Of a stretch of DNA of 64,000 nucleotides, positions 26,301-35,307 are shown piece by piece. The DNA comes from Oscillospiraceae bacterium. GTDB lineage: Bacteria > Bacillota > Clostridia > Oscillospirales > Ruminococcaceae. The notes below the pieces were generated by a model, which did no database searches, was not told the origin of the DNA, and saw nothing but the letters and a program-made list of their open reading frames with translations. The translations under genes were made by a program, and so were the position numbers. The stretch covers positions 1 to 64,000 of the forward strand of contig JAFZPP010000047.1 of assembly GCA_017550285.1 (NCBI GenBank), given 5' to 3'. Position 1 is the stretch's first letter. Every line of letters begins with the position of its first letter.

Positions 26301-26848
26301 GACGAGACTTCAAACGCCGTGTCAATGATCATGCGCAGCGCAACCGCGATCAATATCGCAAAAATGAAGAAGATACAGAAAATCCGCAGCTTGACCAGAT
26401 GCCCGCCGTCATAGACGCTGTCTATTTTCATGAGATTGTCGTTCCATTTGTATGCGCCGTGCATAGAATTGTATTTGCTGCGCTCGTACTTATCAAATGC
26501 GCCGATCTTTTTGGAAGCATTCATCAGCCAGAGTTCGCGGTCGCCGATGTCGCTGCCGAATAAGACATATGCAGAAACGCCGTCCGGTGTGCGCTCCAGC
26601 TGCAAGGAGCGAACTTCGTCGAAATCCGCCATGGCTTCTGCCTGTTCCTCGGTCAGCTCACTGAAAATCAGATGATATGCGCCGCTGCTGTAAAAGGTGC
26701 TCTCCATACAGTCCATGCAGACGCTGTACAGCACAAACACCATCGTCATGACCGCGACGGCGGCGATAATGCTGACACAGGTAAAGACAGACTGTCGCTT
26801 CTGCGCTTTGATATAACGGGACGCTAACAGGCTCTCATATCTCATCAT
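23363..26848 (-). CDS. FtsX-type ABC permease fused to a C-terminal alpha/beta hydrolase
   Basis: The protein has 1161 residues. The ATG at 26848 (or 26845) has AAGGAGG upstream; the frame stays open far upstream inside the ATPase gene and that part is a shadow. Residues about 1-780 are a two-half FtsX/MacB-type permease: TM1 near 20-45, a short outer loop, three TMs ('RERHYGVLQSIGATPEQI' is the FtsX coupling motif), TM5 near 340, an outer domain of about 250 residues, then three TMs ('RRSELASLQCVGMTDRQL'). A ninth hydrophobic segment (about 795-812) leads into an alpha/beta hydrolase with 'GLSGMG', 'YADRPGYGFSDDS', a nucleophile elbow 'MPHSYASF' (Ser ~929) and a C-terminal 'GGYHHLFY' His. 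The hydrolase is probably outside the membrane. It overlaps the ATPase gene by 14 bp. Confidence 0.88.
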   Translation of the reverse strand: MMRYESLLASRYIKAQKRQSVFTCVSIIAAVAVMTMVFVLYSVCMDCMESTFYSSGAYHLIFSELTEEQAEAMADFDEVRSLQLERTPDGVSAYVLFGSDIGDRELWLMNASKKIGAFDKYERSKYNSMHGAYKWNDNLMKIDSVYDGGHLVKLRIFCIFFIFAILIAVALRMIIDTAFEVSSKERERHYGVLQSIGATPEQIVRIITSEGLRLCMIAIPFGLIAGIGFAYLMYNVLLNAGLADLFEGMTAAKLSLPFSVDIKMLLVAAVVGIVWVFLSAYGVGMRIIKKTPMEAITARANNVEKVRKRTLSGLLFGISGSIASRNARRQKKRFVVTVLTLTVSITMFSLFSTLTETIERSVSGFISTAYYGQQSFDFEVDIGNPVKGISYAEAEQALRDSGLFENIAVSTLESVLTSEDKDKLYVSYVNREAYTQYFGADATVSYDELVRSGGYVYIANGEYDKKYAEQLQSGSLPVFSNYCRLPDDADTENMRYVDRHRKYAKIEQKEHTLSIIGPVSMKNENKRDFYWYGATECLYGAIETHEQIQAEWFGEGFDTDTAYANFSFAGSSAEDYQYNAADYKKAQDWLNEHTDLNFTAELNPDDPHCWYEDFYGIKWKTHSIMATVRAGVLMLNILLALSALINLMNIISTGIANRRSELASLQCVGMTDRQLDRMAIIECLQFAGAAAIISALICGLVIFGVNRGLAPWLARETCAEEADRTAMENMLTDMLRIDCIAPMVRIVFSALAAFAAGCITSLVMLRVQNTESLTDQVRGSEMKLDTKKSHILRNSILAVAGAFVLVIAGLRIYSVAAYHHDRDEYAKAGYLNLVDGKDTRINVYSTGVQNGKHTFVGLSGMGIQCYPIYAKTLNERLGKENTVVYADRPGYGFSDDSYKRQTLEEVVENLRAGLKNAGFAAPYVLMPHSYASFYALWWQARYPEEVEAIIFMDCTDVPKNEHWRTWTVDNYPSKAAAYAEARRYWLRTWLGLDRLNPLPKDEEDLADGRSVLTQEQLKLIELTENRQWSAAMISQDATAPEAARELRELLKPTDTPKLWFSTISSCEEDIREGMEFVKADYEAAGLKYKQEPEAAAKAMWQSEEWYCQDYYDNTLTPFLEQCGNCRLVPIGGYHHLFYAQKPDEVADTILDFLAAGSARLQ

Positions 26849-27548
26849 GGCTGTCAGCCTCCTTCGGAGAAGCATTCGCTTCATCGGAGATGATTTTGCC
26901 GTCGCGCAGCACAATGATGCGGTCGCACTGCTCGGCAATTTTTTCATCGTGCGTGATGATGAGCGTCGTCTGTTTGAGCTCACGGTTTGAACGGCGGAGC
27001 AGCTCCATGATCTCGGCACTGTTTTTGCTGTCGAGATTGCCGGTCGGCTCGTCTGCAAGAATCACCTGCGGCGAGGTGAAAAGCGCTCTGCCGATTGATA
27101 CACGCTGCTGCTGTCCGCCGGACATCTGCGAGGGAAGATGATCTCTGCGCGCTTTCAGTCCGAGCATATCCAGTATTTGTTCGAGATGTTCCTTATCCGG
27201 CTTTCTGCTGTCCATGAGCACCGGCAGCATGATGTTTTCTTCGGCAGTCAGAACAGGGATCAGATTATAAAACTGATAGATCAGCCCGACCTGCCGTCTG
27301 CGGAAGATCGCAAGCTCTCGGTTGTTCTGCCGGAATACATCCTGCCCGTCCAGATAGATTTTTCCGGATGTCGGACGGTCTACCGCGCCGATCATATGCA
27401 GCAGCGTGGATTTTCCCGAGCCGCTCGCGCCGACAATCGCAACCATCTGCCCCTTCGGCACGCTGAACGACACGCCGTCCACCGCTCTGACTTCATTTTC
27501 TCCTTTGCCGTAAACCTTGCAAAGATTTTCCACATGCAGTAATTCCAT
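26835..27548 (-). CDS. ABC transporter ATPase (MacB/BceA type)
   Basis: This 237-residue ATPase has Walker A 'GASGSGKST', Q-loop 'LIYQFYNL', signature 'MSGGQQQR', Walker B 'VILADEPTG' and H-loop 'IITHD'. Length and sequence are typical of the LolD/MacB/BceA class that powers FtsX-type permeases. It is the first gene of the two-gene transporter operon, overlaps the permease by 14 bp, and is preceded by a promoter with direct repeats. It probably works with the two-component pair downstream. Confidence 0.95.
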   Translation of the reverse strand: MELLHVENLCKVYGKGENEVRAVDGVSFSVPKGQMVAIVGASGSGKSTLLHMIGAVDRPTSGKIYLDGQDVFRQNNRELAIFRRRQVGLIYQFYNLIPVLTAEENIMLPVLMDSRKPDKEHLEQILDMLGLKARRDHLPSQMSGGQQQRVSIGRALFTSPQVILADEPTGNLDSKNSAEIMELLRRSNRELKQTTLIITHDEKIAEQCDRIIVLRDGKIISDEANASPKEADSHDEI

Positions 27549-27575
27549 AAGCGTACCTCCCGTTCTTTTGATTCT

Positions 27576-27623
27576 ATTATAGCACAGCGATCTTACGGTT
27601 TCTTTATCTGAATCTTACAGTTT
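27576..27623 (-). promoter_or_regulatory. Regulated promoter of the ABC operon with direct repeats at -35
   Basis: The minus strand has a -10 TATAAT (27576-27581) with TGTGC extension but no good -35 box. The plus-strand words ATCTTACGGTTT (27590-27601) and ATCTTACAGTTT (27612-27623) match at 11 of 12 bases, 22 bp apart, and one covers the -35 position. This is the layout expected for activation by an OmpR-family regulator such as the one at 22584-23258. Confidence 0.7.
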
Positions 27624-27705
27624 TGTCATCTTGGGTGAATGTGCAAAGCGAATTCTCATACGATCACAAGGAAACACATTCCGGCATAACCGGCATCTGC
27701 AACTC

Positions 27706-27734
27706 TTGTCCTTCCGCAGTTTCTGTGGTATAAT
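27706..27734 (+). promoter_or_regulatory. Promoter for LysR gene
   Basis: TTGTCC (27706-27711), 17 bp, TATAAT (27729-27734) with TGTGG extension. Confidence 0.7.
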
Positions 27735-27757
27735 AGAAACAGCAAAGGAGGAAGCAT

Positions 27758-28669
27758 ATGACACTACAGCAATTAAAATATATCATCATGATCGCGGAGA
27801 CCGGCTCGATCACCATGGCGGCGGAGCGTCTGTTTACCGCACAGCCGAGTCTCTCCAAATCGGTTGCGGAATTGGAAAAGGAAATGGGCATCACGATCTT
27901 CAACCGCAGCAACCGCGGCGTATATCTTTCCGAAGAAGGCACGAAATTCCTGTCCTATGCGCGGCAGATCGTTGAGCAGGCTGCACTGCTCGAACGCGAA
28001 TACAAATCCGCGCCGCCGCCGAACCGTGCGTTTGCGGTATCCTCGCAGCACTATGCATTTGTGGTCAATGCATTTGTCGAGCTGGTGCGCGAATACGGCA
28101 GGGACAAATACGAATTCACGCTCCGTGAACTGAAAACCGCGGAGATCATCGAGGATGTCCGGACACACCGCAGCGATATCGGCGTGCTGTATCTGAGCAG
28201 CTTCAACCGCGAGGTCATCCGGCATATCCTGCAAAATGAGGAACTGAAATTTGAATCGCTGTTCACGGCAAAGCCGCATGTGTTTGTCAGCCGGAGCAAT
28301 CCGCTCGTCGGCAGGGAATCGGTGACGCTGGATGACCTGAAAGCCTTTCCGCGCCTGACCTACGATCAGGGCGTGAAGAATTCGTTTTACTTTGCGGAGG
28401 AACTGCATATCACGGCGGAGAGCCCGAAAAACATTGTGGTGTCCGACCGTGCGACGCTGTTCAATCTGCTGATCGGTCTGGACGGCTACACGATTTCCTC
28501 CGGTATTCTGAGTGAGGACTTAAACGGCAGCAATATCGTGTCGATTCCGCTTGTCAGCGATGAGATCATGGAGATCGGCTATATCGTCACAACCGACAGA
28601 CCGATGAATGACATCACGCGCCGGTATCTGGAGCATCTGAGAAGCTATATTGCGAACTGTACGCTTTGA
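27758..28669 (+). CDS. LysR-family transcriptional regulator
   Basis: This 303-residue regulator has a standard N-terminal winged helix ('ETGSITMAAERLFTAQPSLS', then 'KSVAELEKEMGITIFNR') and a periplasmic-binding-like effector domain ('FTAKPHVFVSRSNPLVG', 'GYTISSGIL'). AGGAGG lies upstream of the ATG. It is followed after 100 bp by metE-metF in the same direction but with a separate promoter between. A MetR-like role in methionine control is plausible from position only. Divergence from the ABC operon could instead link it to that operon. Confidence 0.88.
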   Translation: MTLQQLKYIIMIAETGSITMAAERLFTAQPSLSKSVAELEKEMGITIFNRSNRGVYLSEEGTKFLSYARQIVEQAALLEREYKSAPPPNRAFAVSSQHYAFVVNAFVELVREYGRDKYEFTLRELKTAEIIEDVRTHRSDIGVLYLSSFNREVIRHILQNEELKFESLFTAKPHVFVSRSNPLVGRESVTLDDLKAFPRLTYDQGVKNSFYFAEELHITAESPKNIVVSDRATLFNLLIGLDGYTISSGILSEDLNGSNIVSIPLVSDEIMEIGYIVTTDRPMNDITRRYLEHLRSYIANCTL

Positions 28670-28707
28670 TATAGCTTTCGGCTATGGCACGGCATGATTT
28701 TTTGATA

Positions 28708-28737
28708 TTAACACATTTCTGACCGATGTGGTATAAT
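28708..28737 (+). promoter_or_regulatory. Promoter for metE-metF
   Basis: TTAACA (28708-28713), 18 bp, TATAAT (28732-28737) with TGTGG extension. The leader to the ATG is only about 30 bases, leaving no room for a SAM riboswitch or T-box. Confidence 0.65.
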
Positions 28738-28771
28738 AAACCTGTCATAAAACATATCGGAGGAATCGGAA

Positions 28772-31045
28772 ATGAAAACTACAATTATCGGCTATCCCAG
28801 AATCGGAAATCTTCGTGAACTGAAATTTGCAAGTGAAAAGTATTTCCGCGGTGAGATCGCCGCAGCAGAACTGGAAGCAGCGGCAAAGGAAATCCGCCTG
28901 AGCAATCTGCAACTGCAAAAGAACAGCGGGCTTGACCTGATCCCTTCAAACGATTTTTCGTTCTACGACGGCGTGCTGGATACTGCATTTCTGCTGAATG
29001 CGGTGTCTGCAAGATATACCGCGCTCGGGCTTTCGGCACTGGATACCTATTTTGCGGCAGCGCGCGGCTATCAGGGCGAAAAGGGCGATGTCAGGGCGCT
29101 GGCAATGAAGAAATGGTACAATACGAATTATCATTATATGGTGCCGGAAATCGACGATGATACGAAAATTTATCTTGCCGGAACAAAGCCGTTCGATCTG
29201 TTCAACGAAGCAATGGAAAACGGTGTCAAAACAAAGCCGGTAATCCTAGGCGCCTATACATTCCTGAAACTGGCACGCTATAAGGGCACAAAAACCGCAG
29301 CGGATTTCATCGAACAGACTGCCGAAGCATATGCGTCGCTGCTCCAGATTTTCAATGAGCTCGGCGCGGAATGGGTGCAGTTTGATGAGCCTTCTCTGGT
29401 TAAGGATATGACTGCTGAGGACATTGCACTGTTCTCTGCGCTGTATGAAAAAATACTGCCGAACAAGGGCAGTGTCAGCGTGCTTGCACAGACCTATTTC
29501 GGCGATGTCCGCGACTGCTGCAAGGCACTTTGCGCGCTGGAGTTTGACGGCATCGGGCTGGATTTTGTCGAAGGCAGACAGTCGCTTGATCTTGTACGGG
29601 CAAACGGTTTCCCGAAGAATAAAACACTCTTTGCAGGTCTTGTCAACGGCAAGAATATCTGGCGCAACAATTACGCCGCGACGCTTACGATTCTGGATGA
29701 ACTGAAACAGCATACAGACAATATCGTGCTGAATACATCCTGTTCTCTGCTGCATGTGCCGTGCACGCTCCGCAATGAGACAAAGCTCGCGGAAAGCTAT
29801 AAAAAGCATTTTGCATATGCAGAGGAGAAGCTCGCAGAGCTGGCAGAGATCAGCAAAATTGCAGATGCAGTCAATCCGGCTGAAACAGAGGCATACTGCC
29901 GCAATCAGGCACTGTACAGCGCACAGCGCTCCGGCAGAAATGACGCCGTCCGTGCAAAGGTTGCAGCGCTGACAGACAAGGATTTTGTCCGCCTGCCTGT
30001 ATTTGCGGAACGCGAGAAGATTCAGAAGAAACGCTTTCATCTGCCGCTCTTTCCGACGACAACTATCGGCTCCTTCCCGCAGACTGCCGATGTCAAATCT
30101 GCGCGCACGGCGCTTCGGAAGGGCGAATTATCTGCTGCGGATTATGAAAAGCTGATCGAGCGCAAGATTGCAGAATGCGTGAAATTGCAGGAGGAGATCG
30201 GGCTGGATGTGCTCGTCCACGGTGAATTTGAGCGCAATGATATGGTAGAGTATTTCGGCGAATGCCTTGACGGATATATCTTTACGGAAAAGGCGTGGGT
30301 GCAGTCCTACGGTACGCGCTGCGTCAAACCGCCGGTTGTCTGGGGCGATATTTCCCGTGCAAAGCCGATGACCGTGCGCTGGTCTGTGTATGCGCAGAGC
30401 CTGACAAAGAAACCGATGAAGGGAATGCTGACCGGTCCGGTTACAATCCTCAACTGGTCATTCCCGCGCGAGGATATTTCTCTGAAAGAGAGCGCCTTGC
30501 AGATCGCGCTTGCAATCCGTGAAGAAGTGCTTGATCTCGAAGCAAACGGCATCAAAATCATTCAGGTCGATGAGGCTGCGCTGCGCGAAAAGCTGCCGCT
30601 CCGCAAATCTGACTGGTGCGAGGATTATCTCGACTGGGCGATTCCGGCGTTCCGGTATGTTCACAGCGGCGTCAAGCCGGAAACTCAGATTCACACGCAT
30701 ATGTGCTACAGCGAATTTGCCGATATCATCCGCGAGATTGATGATATGGACGCGGATGTCATCACGTTTGAGGCATCGCGCTCTGATCTGACGATTCTCG
30801 ATGTGCTGAAAGAAAATAATTTCCGCACCGAAGTCGGTCCGGGCGTATATGATATTCATTCGCCGCGTGTTCCGTCGAAAGAGGAGATCAAGGCGGCAAT
30901 CGGAAAAATGAAGGCGCGGATTCCGGCAGAAAAGCTCTGGGTCAATCCCGACTGCGGACTGAAAACCAGAGGCAATGAGGAGACTGTTCCGAGCCTGAAA
31001 AATCTTGTCAGTGCAGCGGCAGAGGTGCGAAATGAAAACAGCTGA
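28772..31045 (+). CDS. metE: Cobalamin-independent methionine synthase
   Basis: This 757-residue enzyme transfers the methyl of 5-methyltetrahydropteroyl-triglutamate to homocysteine, the last step of methionine synthesis. The N-terminal half begins '[17 protein letters not shown]'. The C-terminal catalytic half begins '[15 protein letters not shown]'. Zinc ligands are visible in '[10 protein letters not shown]' (His, Cys) and '[10 protein letters not shown]' (Cys), and 'DIHSPRVPS' is typical. Length is normal. The start has GGAGGAATCGG upstream. It overlaps metF by 14 bp. Confidence 0.97.
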   Translation: MKTTIIGYPRIGNLRELKFASEKYFRGEIAAAELEAAAKEIRLSNLQLQKNSGLDLIPSNDFSFYDGVLDTAFLLNAVSARYTALGLSALDTYFAAARGYQGEKGDVRALAMKKWYNTNYHYMVPEIDDDTKIYLAGTKPFDLFNEAMENGVKTKPVILGAYTFLKLARYKGTKTAADFIEQTAEAYASLLQIFNELGAEWVQFDEPSLVKDMTAEDIALFSALYEKILPNKGSVSVLAQTYFGDVRDCCKALCALEFDGIGLDFVEGRQSLDLVRANGFPKNKTLFAGLVNGKNIWRNNYAATLTILDELKQHTDNIVLNTSCSLLHVPCTLRNETKLAESYKKHFAYAEEKLAELAEISKIADAVNPAETEAYCRNQALYSAQRSGRNDAVRAKVAALTDKDFVRLPVFAEREKIQKKRFHLPLFPTTTIGSFPQTADVKSARTALRKGELSAADYEKLIERKIAECVKLQEEIGLDVLVHGEFERNDMVEYFGECLDGYIFTEKAWVQSYGTRCVKPPVVWGDISRAKPMTVRWSVYAQSLTKKPMKGMLTGPVTILNWSFPREDISLKESALQIALAIREEVLDLEANGIKIIQVDEAALREKLPLRKSDWCEDYLDWAIPAFRYVHSGVKPETQIHTHMCYSEFADIIREIDDMDADVITFEASRSDLTILDVLKENNFRTEVGPGVYDIHSPRVPSKEEIKAAIGKMKARIPAEKLWVNPDCGLKTRGNEETVPSLKNLVSAAAEVRNENS

Positions 31046-31913
31046 ATTATTTGAACAGAAAACCGTATTTTCGCTGGAGGTATTTCCGCCGAAGCCTGAT
31101 GCGGATGAAAGCGTGATCTATCAGACGCTGGAGCAGCTTTCGGATATCCAGCCGGATTTTATCAGCGTGACCTACGGCGCGGGCGGCGGGAAAAACGGCA
31201 GCAAGACCATTCAGATTGCATCGGATATCCGGCGCAGATACGGCGTGGAGAGCGTTGCGCATCTGCCGTGCATCAATCTGACAAAGGAACAGGCGCGCGA
31301 AATCCTTGACCGGATGCAGGCGGCAGGCATTGAGAATATCCTTGCGCTGCGTGGCGACCGCACCGACGAGACGGCTGCACCGGATGATTTTCACCATGCA
31401 AGCGATCTGATTGCATTTATCAAAGAGCATTATGATTTCAACATTCTGGCTGCGTGCTATCCGGAGGTGCATCCCGAAAGCACAGGCGCAGTCGATGATC
31501 TGAAATGGCTGAAATACAAGGTGGACTGCGGTGCCGATCATCTGATCACGCAGCTTTTCCTGGATAACGGATATTTCTTTGATTTTCATGAAAAAGCAAG
31601 GATTGCGGGGATCAATGTGCCGATTGAAGCAGGCATTATGCCCGTGACGAACAAGCGCCAGATTGAACGCATGGTGAAGCTCTGCGGTGTGGCGCTCCCG
31701 AAGAAATTTGTCCGCGTGCTGGAAAAATATGAGCATAACGAAACCGCGCTGCGCGATGCAGGGATTGCGTATGCAATCGACCAGATCACCGATCTGATTG
31801 CGGAGGGCGTGGACGGCATTCATCTGTATACGATGAACAATCCGTATATTGCACACCGGATTTTTGATGCGGTGCAGAATCTGATCACGGTCAGAACCGG
31901 AATCTGTGCCTGA
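31032..31913 (+). CDS. metF: Methylenetetrahydrofolate reductase
   Basis: This 293-residue flavoprotein reduces 5,10-methylene-THF to the 5-methyl-THF used by MetE. The start at 31032 follows GAGGTG inside the end of metE. Motifs: '[13 protein letters not shown]', '[11 protein letters not shown]', 'ILALRGDR' and '[14 protein letters not shown]'. Length is normal for bacterial MetF. Coupling with metE makes a methionine-cycle operon. An Rho-independent terminator follows at 32095-32130. Confidence 0.96.
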   Translation: MKTAELFEQKTVFSLEVFPPKPDADESVIYQTLEQLSDIQPDFISVTYGAGGGKNGSKTIQIASDIRRRYGVESVAHLPCINLTKEQAREILDRMQAAGIENILALRGDRTDETAAPDDFHHASDLIAFIKEHYDFNILAACYPEVHPESTGAVDDLKWLKYKVDCGADHLITQLFLDNGYFFDFHEKARIAGINVPIEAGIMPVTNKRQIERMVKLCGVALPKKFVRVLEKYEHNETALRDAGIAYAIDQITDLIAEGVDGIHLYTMNNPYIAHRIFDAVQNLITVRTGICA

Positions 31914-32094
31914 TATCCGGAATTGACATGTCCGCTGTCTGTTCAGGACAGTGTGTCCGCTTGAAAATTTGTAATAATCATATCCGCACAGCATGATACT
32001 GGCACGCTATGTTGCCGCATGGGATGACTATGACCAGTATATCATCCAGATCGAGACATAAGAAGCAATCGGATCAATCATTCTCTGATAAAGG
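31914..32094 (+). other. Intergenic stretch with a 22-codon stub
   Basis: No supported gene. A frame from ATG 31994 to the TAA at 32060-32062 would encode 22 residues ending 'DDYDQYIIQIET' without a ribosome binding site. It looks like the tail of a lost protein rather than a gene. Confidence 0.3.
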
Positions 32095-32130
32095 AGCCCC
32101 CTGCATGCACGAAACATGCAGGGGGCTTTT
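32095..32130 (+). terminator. Terminator of the metE-metF transcript
   Basis: A long stem AGCCCCCTGCATG / CATGCAGGGGGCT is followed by TTT. Confidence 0.85.
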
Positions 32131-32162
32131 CAAGGACAGCGATTTCAGACTGTCCGCCGATG

Positions 32163-32725
32163 TCAGTCATTTGAGAACGCATACAGCCTGCATGCGTTCT
32201 GATACATCAGCCGCGCACGCGCCGGCGCTGTGATATCCAGTGCGGCAGCGTAATCAAGATGTGCGCGCTGGGAGCAGCTGCCGAAATCGGAGCCGAACAG
32301 AATCCGCTCCGGTATCCTGCGGATTGCGGCTTCCGCAGCAAGTTTGATCTGCGGCAGCTTTTCCGGATCATCCGCCACAGATGAAATATCAAAATACACA
32401 TTCTCACAGTCTGTGAGGGTATCAAAGCATTGCACAGCCTCCGGATAAAAGCAGTGGCAGTATACAAAAGTATTCTGCAAAGTGCGAGCTGCTCTGTGAA
32501 ATTGAAATACGGGCTGATGCCTGCGACAACCTTGATGATACGGTCGCCGCGGAACAGCGCTGCGCAGTCGCGTACAGAACCGATTGTGCTTTCCGGTGCA
32601 GAGTCTGCAATGACAATGCCTCTGTCCACGCCGTTCCGCTTGAGTTCATGCAGAAGTGCTGCACGTTTGGCAGGGAAATCCGGAAAGTCTGCCGGTAAAT
32701 GCAAATGGGAATCAATGATCATCAT
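32163..32725 (-). pseudogene. Amidohydrolase with frameshift and internal deletion
   Basis: The first frame (from 32725) gives 'MIIDSHLHLPADFPDFPA', 'GVDRGIVIADSA' and 'KVVAGISPYFNF'. The second frame (to 32163) gives 'CENVYFDISSVADDPEKL' and 'RIPERILFGSDFG'. These are the two ends of a TIM-barrel amidohydrolase (amidohydrolase_2 type; HxH and final Asp present). The frames change near 32480, and the usual middle portion (about 70 residues with further metal His) is missing. It is the last gene of the riboflavin transcript and looks dispensable and decayed. Confidence 0.7.
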
Positions 32726-32740
32726 AATTATTCTCAGAAA

Positions 32741-33559
32741 TCAATCCTGAACCGGTTTCATCCAGGGTGCAAAGAATCCAAAATGTTCCAGCGCCTGTGC
32801 AACGCCGTCATGCCAGAGGTCGGCAGTCACATAATCTGCATACGCAATCAGCTGCTTTTCGCCGTTTCCCATTGCGGCTGATGTTCCGCATCCTTCAAAC
32901 ATCGGCAGATCGTTCAGACTGTCCCCGATTGCATATGCATCTTCACGCCGGAGCCCGTAATGATTCAGAACAAATTCAATCCCTGTTTTCTTGCTGAACG
33001 GCAGCGGTACCATTTCCGCAAATCCCCAGCCTCGGTCAATGAATGTGAAATGCGGCGCAATGCCTTGCCGGAACCGTTCCAGATCGGTCTGTTCATCATA
33101 AGCTATGACAAATTTATCAAAGCTGAAATCATCATCCGATACGTTCTGCCGGACATTCTTTTTCTGCATCCGGAACATTTCGCGGATATTTTCGATAAAA
33201 GGCAGATTCCGCGCTTTCGGATCAAAGAAAAAGGCATCCCGCCGTTCGTAAAGCGGAGAAGCGCCGCAGCTTCGGATCAGTGCGGCAGTTTCTATGCAAA
33301 GCGCTCGCGGTACGGTGTGATAAAACAGCTCTTTTCCGCTGCACTCGATATACGTTCCGCAGCCGCAGATATATCCGTCAAATCCGAGTATACGGACATC
33401 TTCATCAACATTGACAAGCGGACGTCCCGTATTCACAAACAGAAGATGTCCGGCGTTCCTTGCACGGCGCAGCGCCGCAGGGGTGCTTTCCGGTACAAAA
33501 TGCGTCGGAGAATCTTCCATCAGCGTGCCGTCAATGTCAAAAAACATGATCTTCTGCAC
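32741..33559 (-). CDS. HAD phosphatase, Cof type; candidate riboflavin-pathway phosphatase
   Basis: This 272-residue protein has HAD motif I 'FFDIDGTLMED', motif II 'FVNTGRPL', a Cof-type C2 cap, Lys in 'FSKKTGIEF' and motif IV 'AIGDSLNDLPMF'. The B. subtilis phosphatases that dephosphorylate the pyrimidine intermediate between RibD and RibH (YcsE, YitU, YwtE) belong to this same family. Here the gene lies 4 bp after ribH in the rib operon. This supports the same reaction, though Cof-type enzymes are promiscuous and the role is inferred. Confidence 0.85.
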   Translation of the reverse strand: MQKIMFFDIDGTLMEDSPTHFVPESTPAALRRARNAGHLLFVNTGRPLVNVDEDVRILGFDGYICGCGTYIECSGKELFYHTVPRALCIETAALIRSCGASPLYERRDAFFFDPKARNLPFIENIREMFRMQKKNVRQNVSDDDFSFDKFVIAYDEQTDLERFRQGIAPHFTFIDRGWGFAEMVPLPFSKKTGIEFVLNHYGLRREDAYAIGDSLNDLPMFEGCGTSAAMGNGEKQLIAYADYVTADLWHDGVAQALEHFGFFAPWMKPVQD

Positions 33560-33563
33560 GGGA

Positions 33564-34025
33564 TTACGCCTTTTTCAGCAGACTGATCAGCTCCAGTGCG
33601 CCGAGTGCACAGTCATAGCCCTTGTTTCCGGCTTTTGTGCCGGCTCTTTCAATCGCCTGTTCAATGGTATCCGTTGTCAGGACGCCGAACATAACCGGTA
33701 CACCGGTCTCCAGCGATACGTTTGCGATGCCTTTGGATACCTCGGCACAGACGTAGTCGTAATGCGAGGTCGAACCGCGAATGACCGCGCCGACACAGAT
33801 CACGGCGTCATAGTTACCGCTTTTTGCCAGTTTTTTTGCGAGCAACGGGATTTCAAATGCACCCGGAACCCATGCCAGTGTGATGTCATCCTCGGCAACA
33901 TCATGCCGGCGCAGACAGTCTGCTGCACCGCTGACGAGCTTGGAGGTAATGAACTCATTGAATCTCGAAGCAATAATTGCGATCTTTACGCCTTTGCCTT
34001 CATAAATGCCTTCCAGAATTTTCAT
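33564..34025 (-). CDS. ribH: 6,7-dimethyl-8-ribityllumazine synthase
   Basis: This 153-residue enzyme condenses 5-amino-6-ribitylaminouracil with 3,4-dihydroxy-2-butanone 4-phosphate. The start at 34025 is chosen for AAGGGAG upstream. Motifs: '[15 protein letters not shown]', '[10 protein letters not shown]', '[16 protein letters not shown]' (catalytic His in the last) and '[15 protein letters not shown]'. Length is standard for the icosahedral enzyme. It lies 14 bp after ribBA. Confidence 0.97.
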   Translation of the reverse strand: MKILEGIYEGKGVKIAIIASRFNEFITSKLVSGAADCLRRHDVAEDDITLAWVPGAFEIPLLAKKLAKSGNYDAVICVGAVIRGSTSHYDYVCAEVSKGIANVSLETGVPVMFGVLTTDTIEQAIERAGTKAGNKGYDCALGALELISLLKKA

Positions 34026-34039
34026 AATCAAAACTCCCT

Positions 34040-35281
34040 TCAATTCTTCTCATCCGGCGCTTCTGCCGGTACATCCAGCATATGCCCCATTTTGACCTGT
34101 TTGGTCCGAAGATAAAAACGGTTTTCCTTTTTCGGCGGTATGGCAATCGGTTCACGGGAAACGATTGTGATGCCGTATTCAGACAAATCTGAGATTTTCT
34201 CCGGATTATTTGTCATGATCCGGAGCCGGACTGCGCCGAGATCCTTCAGAATCTGCGCGCCCTCACTGTAATCGCGGAGATCCGGTGCAAATCCGAGCCG
34301 GACATTGGCTTCGACCGTGTCCAGACCGTGCTCCTGCAAATCATAGGCTTTGATTTTGTTCAGCAGACCGATGCCTCTGCCTTCCTGCCGCAGATAGACA
34401 ATGATGCCGCGTCCTTCCGCCGAAATATTCCGCATCGCCTGATCAAGCTGCTGTCCGCAGTCGCAGCGGAACGAACCGAATACATCGCCGGTCAGGCATT
34501 CCGAATGCACTCTGCAAAGGACGGGATTTCCGTCGGAGACATCGCCCATGACCAGTGCAACATGCTCTCTGCCTGTGATGCGGTTGCGGTATCCGTGCAG
34601 CATAAAAGTGCCGTATTTTGTCGGCAGATGCGCCGCGGATATATGCTCCATAAACACATCATGCATTCTGCGGTAGCATTGCAGCTCTTTAACGGATGTC
34701 ATGACCAGTCCGTGCTTTTCGGCAAATTCTGCAAGCTCCGGCATCCGCATCATCTGACCGTTATCCGCCATGATCTCGCAGCAGAGACCGCACGGCGCAA
34801 GTCCTGCAAGACGCATGAGATCGACGGTTGCTTCTGTGTGACCGCAGCGTTCCAGCACACCGCCCGGGCGTGCTTCCAGCGGAAACATATGTCCCGGACG
34901 GCGGAAATCGGCAGGTGCCGCATCCGGATGCACACACATTCTTGCAGTAAATCCGCGCTCTTCCGCTGAAATGCCTGTTGTTGTCTGCACATGGTCGATA
35001 GATTCCGTGAACGCCGTGCAGTGGTTATCCGTATTATTTACGACCATCTGTCGAAGACCGAGCTTTGCGGCATGTGCGCTGTCCATCGGCATGCAGATCA
35101 GACCGCGTGCATAGGTCGCCATAAAATTGACGTTTTCGGTCGTTGCAAATTCTGCCGCGCAGATCAGATCGCCCTCATTTTCGCGGTCGGGATCATCGGT
35201 CACAAGGATCAGCTTTCCCTCACGCAATGCCTGTAACGCGGCTTCAACAGACTGAAACCGTGTATCCTGTTCTGTATCCAT
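34040..35281 (-). CDS. ribBA: Bifunctional DHBP synthase / GTP cyclohydrolase II
   Basis: The protein has 413 residues. The start at 35281 is preferred because AGAGG lies about 7 bp upstream. The N-terminal DHBP synthase (about 1-205) shows '[17 protein letters not shown]', '[10 protein letters not shown]' and '[16 protein letters not shown]'. The C-terminal GTP cyclohydrolase II shows the zinc-binding '[15 protein letters not shown]' and '[11 protein letters not shown]', with the final 'RIMTNNPEK' typical. It supplies both precursors of the pathway from GTP and ribulose 5-phosphate. It sits in the order ribD-ribE-ribBA-ribH, as in B. subtilis. Confidence 0.97.
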   Translation of the reverse strand: MDTEQDTRFQSVEAALQALREGKLILVTDDPDRENEGDLICAAEFATTENVNFMATYARGLICMPMDSAHAAKLGLRQMVVNNTDNHCTAFTESIDHVQTTTGISAEERGFTARMCVHPDAAPADFRRPGHMFPLEARPGGVLERCGHTEATVDLMRLAGLAPCGLCCEIMADNGQMMRMPELAEFAEKHGLVMTSVKELQCYRRMHDVFMEHISAAHLPTKYGTFMLHGYRNRITGREHVALVMGDVSDGNPVLCRVHSECLTGDVFGSFRCDCGQQLDQAMRNISAEGRGIIVYLRQEGRGIGLLNKIKAYDLQEHGLDTVEANVRLGFAPDLRDYSEGAQILKDLGAVRLRIMTNNPEKISDLSEYGITIVSREPIAIPPKKENRFYLRTKQVKMGHMLDVPAEAPDEKN

Positions 35282-35307
35282 TATCATCCTCTTTTCTGTA
35301 TTTTGAC

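Noticed and set aside
23363-27058. Longer start for the permease-hydrolase at 27058
   Set aside because: The extra 70 residues are antisense-like, Ser/Arg-rich and lie inside the ATPase gene; the ATG at 26848 has a proper ribosome binding site.
28670-28771. Possible SAM riboswitch or T-box ahead of metE
   Set aside because: The leader after the promoter is only about 30 bases and has no S-box or T-box core sequence.
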